Below are positions 61,949-64,000 of a stretch of 64,000 bases of DNA, piece by piece. The stretch is from Streptomyces sp. 1-11 (GTDB lineage Bacteria; Actinomycetota; Actinomycetes; Streptomycetales; Streptomycetaceae). The stretch covers positions 1-64,000 of the forward strand of contig NZ_BJTV01000002.1 in NCBI RefSeq assembly GCF_007176755.1, given 5' to 3'. The notes under the pieces were generated by a model, which had not been told where the DNA came from, made no database searches, and saw nothing but the letters and a program-made list of their open reading frames with translations. The position numbers and the translations under genes are program-made. Each line of letters begins with the position of its first letter. The stretch's first letter is position 1.

Positions 61949-62259
61949 GATCACTCCCCCGTCGCCTCGCTGGTGTGCCGGCCGGCCCTCGCTCTCCGTG
62001 CGGCTCCTGTGCGGTGAAGTGCCCCTGACATTCGAGTATCGCCACTCATGAAACACTGTCACCATTACTTTCCGGCCAGTCTCCTGGCATATTCACCGCG
62101 TTCTCTGGCCGAAATACCACGGGTATACGAAGGCTCGTCATTACCCCGCAGGTAATCGACCCGCCACGCGCCGCTCGGGCATGGTGGTCACACCGGATCG
62201 GCGAATCCCGGATCCGGTTCCTGACCAGCGATTACGACCTCGATGGAGGCTGATTCACC
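61949..62259. promoter_or_regulatory. 311-base divergent region with dyads
   Basis: This AT-richer region between the hypothetical gene and the SnoaL-like gene has ATACC-ACG-GGTAT (62114-62126) and ATTACC-CCGCA-GGTAAT (62140-62156), both perfect. GGCCAG (62074) and CTGGCC (62105) form a wider inverted pair. The GGGTAT at 62121 lacks a matching GNNT. Operators for unknown regulators are likely. Confidence 0.4.
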
Positions 62260-62631
62260 ATGTCCGCGAACTACGAGAGCGCCGTCGCCCGTTACTTCGA
62301 GGCCTGGAACGCCACCGAGCCGGAGGCGCTGCGCAAGGCGGTCGCCGCGGCCTGGACGGAGGACGGCGGCTACACCGACCCGCTGGCCGAGGTGCGCGGT
62401 CACGAGGGGATCGCGGCCGTGATCACGGCGGTCCACGAGCAGTTCCCCGGTTTCGTGTTCCGTCCGCTCGGCGCGGTGGACGGGCACCACGACATCGCCC
62501 GCTTCGGCTGGGAGCTGGTCGACGAGGCGGGCTCGGCCCCGGTGGCCGGGTTCGACGTGATCACCCTGGACGGCGAGGGGCGCATCCGGCAGGTGCTGGG
62601 ATTCCTGGACCGGGTGCCCCCGATGGCCTGA
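62260..62631 (+). CDS. SnoaL/NTF2-like protein
   Basis: This 123-residue protein is a small cone-shaped alpha+beta barrel of the NTF2/SnoaL-like type. YESAVARYFEAWNATEPEALRKAVAAAWTEDGGYTDPLAEVRGHEGIAAVI is the helical half, and FVFRPLGAVDGHHDIARFGWELVD plus AGFDVITLDGEGRIRQVLGFLD the sheet half. Such proteins are ligand-binding domains, isomerases or hydrolases; the activity cannot be told from sequence. GGAGG lies 10 bases before the ATG. A perfect 19-bp hairpin follows. Confidence 0.88.
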   Translation: MSANYESAVARYFEAWNATEPEALRKAVAAAWTEDGGYTDPLAEVRGHEGIAAVITAVHEQFPGFVFRPLGAVDGHHDIARFGWELVDEAGSAPVAGFDVITLDGEGRIRQVLGFLDRVPPMA

Positions 62632-62710
62632 GACTGGGCCGGTCACGACATCAAGCGGAATTCGGTGCCCGGAATTCACGGACGCACCGCGGCAGCGTGC
62701 GCGAAAAGCG

Positions 62711-62753
62711 CGGAAGCGGCGGCCGGACCCGTCAGGTCCGGCCGCCGCTTCCG
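62711..62753. terminator. Perfect 19-bp convergent terminator
   Basis: The stem (62711-62729 with 62735-62753, core GGAAGCGGCGGCCGGACC) is perfect and closes on the 5-base loop CGTCA. It lies between the SnoaL-like gene and the repeat array downstream of the convergent aldo/keto reductase gene. Confidence 0.88.
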
Positions 62754-62763
62754 GCGTTCCCAG

Positions 62764-62925
62764 CCATTGACCAACGGCTGTCTTCAGCCGCCCGTCACAG
62801 CTGTCTTCAGCCGTTCACCACGGCTGTCTTCGGCCGTTCACCACCGCTGTCTTCGGCCGTTCACCACGGCTGTCCTCGGCCGTTCGCCGCGGCTGTCCTC
62901 GGCCGTAGCGAACCGCTGTTCTCAG
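62764..62925. repeat. Seven-copy 23-bp tandem repeat array
   Basis: Seven units begin at 62764 (24 bases), 62788, 62811, 62834, 62857, 62880 and 62903 (23 bases each). The consensus is CCGTTCACCACGGCTGTCTTC followed by GG. Central copies are nearly identical and outer ones diverge. The last unit overlaps the stop codon of the minus-strand aldo/keto reductase. Confidence 0.93.
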
Positions 62926-63914
62926 CCCTTCGTCAGGGCGTCGATGCGCGCCAGTTCCTCGTCGTCGAAGTCGAGGCGGCGCACCGCCCCGACACTGTCC
63001 TCGAGCTGCCCGGGGCTGCTGGCGCCGACCAGCGCGGAGGTGACCCGGCCGCCGCGCAGCACCCAGGCCAGGGCGAGCTGCGCCAGGGTCTGGCCGCGGG
63101 ACTCGGCGATCTCGTTCAGGGCGCGCAGCCGGCCCACCAGGTCCTCGGTGACGGCGTCGGAGTTCAGGAACGGGCTGTCGCTCGCGGCCCGGGAGTCCTC
63201 CGGGATGCCGTCGAGGTAGCGCCCGGTGAGCAGGCCCTGCTCCAGCGGGGAGTAGACGACGGAGCCGGCCTGGAGTTCGTCCAGGGCGTCCAGCAGGCCC
63301 TCGTCCTCGGGGCGCCGGTCGAGCATCGAGTAGCGCGGCTGGTGGACGAGCAGCGGGGTGCCGAGACCGGCGAGGATCCGGGCGGCCTCACGGGTCTGCT
63401 CGGCGGAGTAGTTGGAGACGCCGACGTAGAGCGCCTTGCCCTGCTGCACCGCCGTGTGCAGGGCGCCCATCGTCTCCTCCAGGGGAGTGTCCGGGTCGAA
63501 GCGGTGCGAGTAGAAGATGTCGACGTAGTCCAGGCCCATGCGCTGCAGGCTCTGGTCGAGCGAGGACAGCAGGTACTTGCGCGAGCCCCATTCGCCGTAC
63601 GGGCCGGGCCACATCAGGTAGCCGGCCTTGGTGGAGATCACCAGCTCGTCGCGGTACGGGGTGAAGTCGGCCTTCAGGGCCTCGCCGAGCGCGGACTCGG
63701 CGGCGCCGGGCGGCGGGCCGTAGTTGTTGGCCAGGTCGAAGTGGGTGACGCCCAGGTCGAAGGCGCGGCGCAGGATGGCGCGCTGGGTCTCGGCGGGCCG
63801 GCCGGGCCCGAAGTTGTGCCACAGGCCGAGCGACAGCGCGGGGAGCTTCAGGCCGCTGCGTCCCGTGCGCCGGTAGGGCATGTCGGCGTAGCGGTCGGGG
63901 TGTGCGGTGTACAA
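62922..63914 (-). CDS. L-glyceraldehyde-3-phosphate-reductase-like aldo/keto reductase
   Basis: This 330-residue protein matches the YghZ/AKR14 family closely: LPALSLGLWHNFGPGRP, FDLANNYGPPPGAAES with Asp and Tyr, ELVISTKAGYLMWPGPYG with Lys, and VDIFYSHRFDP with His. YghZ detoxifies L-glyceraldehyde-3-phosphate and methylglyoxal with NADPH. The TTG at 63914 is chosen because GGAG lies 6 bases upstream and the peptide LYTAHPDRYADMPYRRTG matches the family N-terminus; the ATG at 63962 is less likely. A tandem repeat array overlaps its stop. Confidence 0.92.
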   Translation of the reverse strand: MYTAHPDRYADMPYRRTGRSGLKLPALSLGLWHNFGPGRPAETQRAILRRAFDLGVTHFDLANNYGPPPGAAESALGEALKADFTPYRDELVISTKAGYLMWPGPYGEWGSRKYLLSSLDQSLQRMGLDYVDIFYSHRFDPDTPLEETMGALHTAVQQGKALYVGVSNYSAEQTREAARILAGLGTPLLVHQPRYSMLDRRPEDEGLLDALDELQAGSVVYSPLEQGLLTGRYLDGIPEDSRAASDSPFLNSDAVTEDLVGRLRALNEIAESRGQTLAQLALAWVLRGGRVTSALVGASSPGQLEDSVGAVRRLDFDDEELARIDALTKG

Positions 63915-63996
63915 CGCGACTCCAGAGGGGTTGGCACAAGATCTACCAGTTCCACTCTTCACCGAACGGCGGGCAGCGGTCCAACAGGAGAATCCG

Positions 63997-64000
63997 ATGG
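63997..64000 (+). CDS. Start of a gene cut by the window edge
   Basis: An ATG at 63997 is preceded by AGGAG (63986-63990) with 6-base spacing. It is divergent from the aldo/keto reductase, 83 bases away. Only one codon is visible, so nothing can be said of the product. Confidence 0.4.

Noticed and set aside
62121..62126. GGGTAT as a SigB-type promoter for the SnoaL-like gene
   Set aside because: No GNNT is found 14-16 bases upstream. The hexamer is part of an ATACC-N3-GGTAT dyad instead.
62764..62925. CRISPR array
   Set aside because: Units are contiguous at 23-24 bases with no unique spacers, and no cas genes are in the window. It is a simple tandem repeat.

Overview
The window is a gene-dense, very GC-rich stretch of a Streptomyces (or closely related actinomycete) chromosome. 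The evidence is the strong third-position GC bias, frequent GTG and TTG starts, a WhiB-like protein, an SsgA-like sporulation regulator, SigB/SigF-family sigma factors with RsbW-like ATPases, a melC1-melC2 tyrosinase operon, an F420-type oxidoreductase and a streptophobe membrane protein. I see no rRNA, tRNA, CRISPR array, insertion sequence or prophage. It looks like ordinary chromosome with stress, redox, export and differentiation genes.

Layout. 1-5.9 kb: the end of glgE, then treS, pep2 and glgB, the GlgE route from trehalose through maltose-1-phosphate to branched alpha-glucan. 6-16.2 kb: a GCS2-type ligase, an acyl-CoA-synthetase-like enzyme, an RsbW-like ATPase, a type II NADH dehydrogenase, a FUSC membrane protein, a SigB-family sigma factor and a second RsbW-like ATPase. 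16.2-25.6 kb: a probable small RNA with a U-tract terminator, a lone cNMP-binding protein, two TetR units with their targets, a WhiB-like protein, an M1 peptidase and a KsdD-like flavoprotein. 25.6-32.2 kb: AlkB, DUF4032, a universal stress protein, and a three-gene overlapping operon (receiver-flavoprotein fusion, cNMP-histidine kinase, UBP zinc finger). 32.2-37.7 kb: secreted enzymes (SGNH esterase, thermolysin-like protease, serine hydrolase) and AIM24. 37.8-45.6 kb: a TPR protein overlapping a polyprenyl synthase behind an unusual palindromic operator, a PLP dehydratase, a membrane pseudokinase, an F420-type oxidoreductase, an SsgA-like protein and membrane proteins. 45.6-55.8 kb: aldo/keto reductase, DHA2 exporter with its TetR and double operator, flavin monooxygenase, tyrosinase operon, RNase H with an added zinc motif, two VOC proteins, epoxide hydrolase and an XRE regulator. 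55.8-64 kb: a second SigB-family sigma factor behind a symmetric promoter array, an RsbW-like ATPase, streptophobe, a double-FHA ABC exporter, small proteins, a 23-bp tandem repeat array and a YghZ-type aldo/keto reductase.

How it fits together. Matches to the published S. coelicolor SigB promoter pattern (GNNT, 14-16 nt, GGGTAC/T) occur upstream of the 56-kb sigma gene, the XRE gene facing it, the next RsbW-like ATPase and the ssgA-like gene, which suggests a local general-stress/differentiation regulon. The most interesting possible new system is the 28.7-32.2 kb operon. It appears to join a cNMP-sensing histidine kinase to a receiver domain fused to a thioredoxin-reductase-like flavoprotein that lacks the CxxC, plus a small zinc-finger protein. 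Functions are inferred from motifs read by eye; no database search was run.
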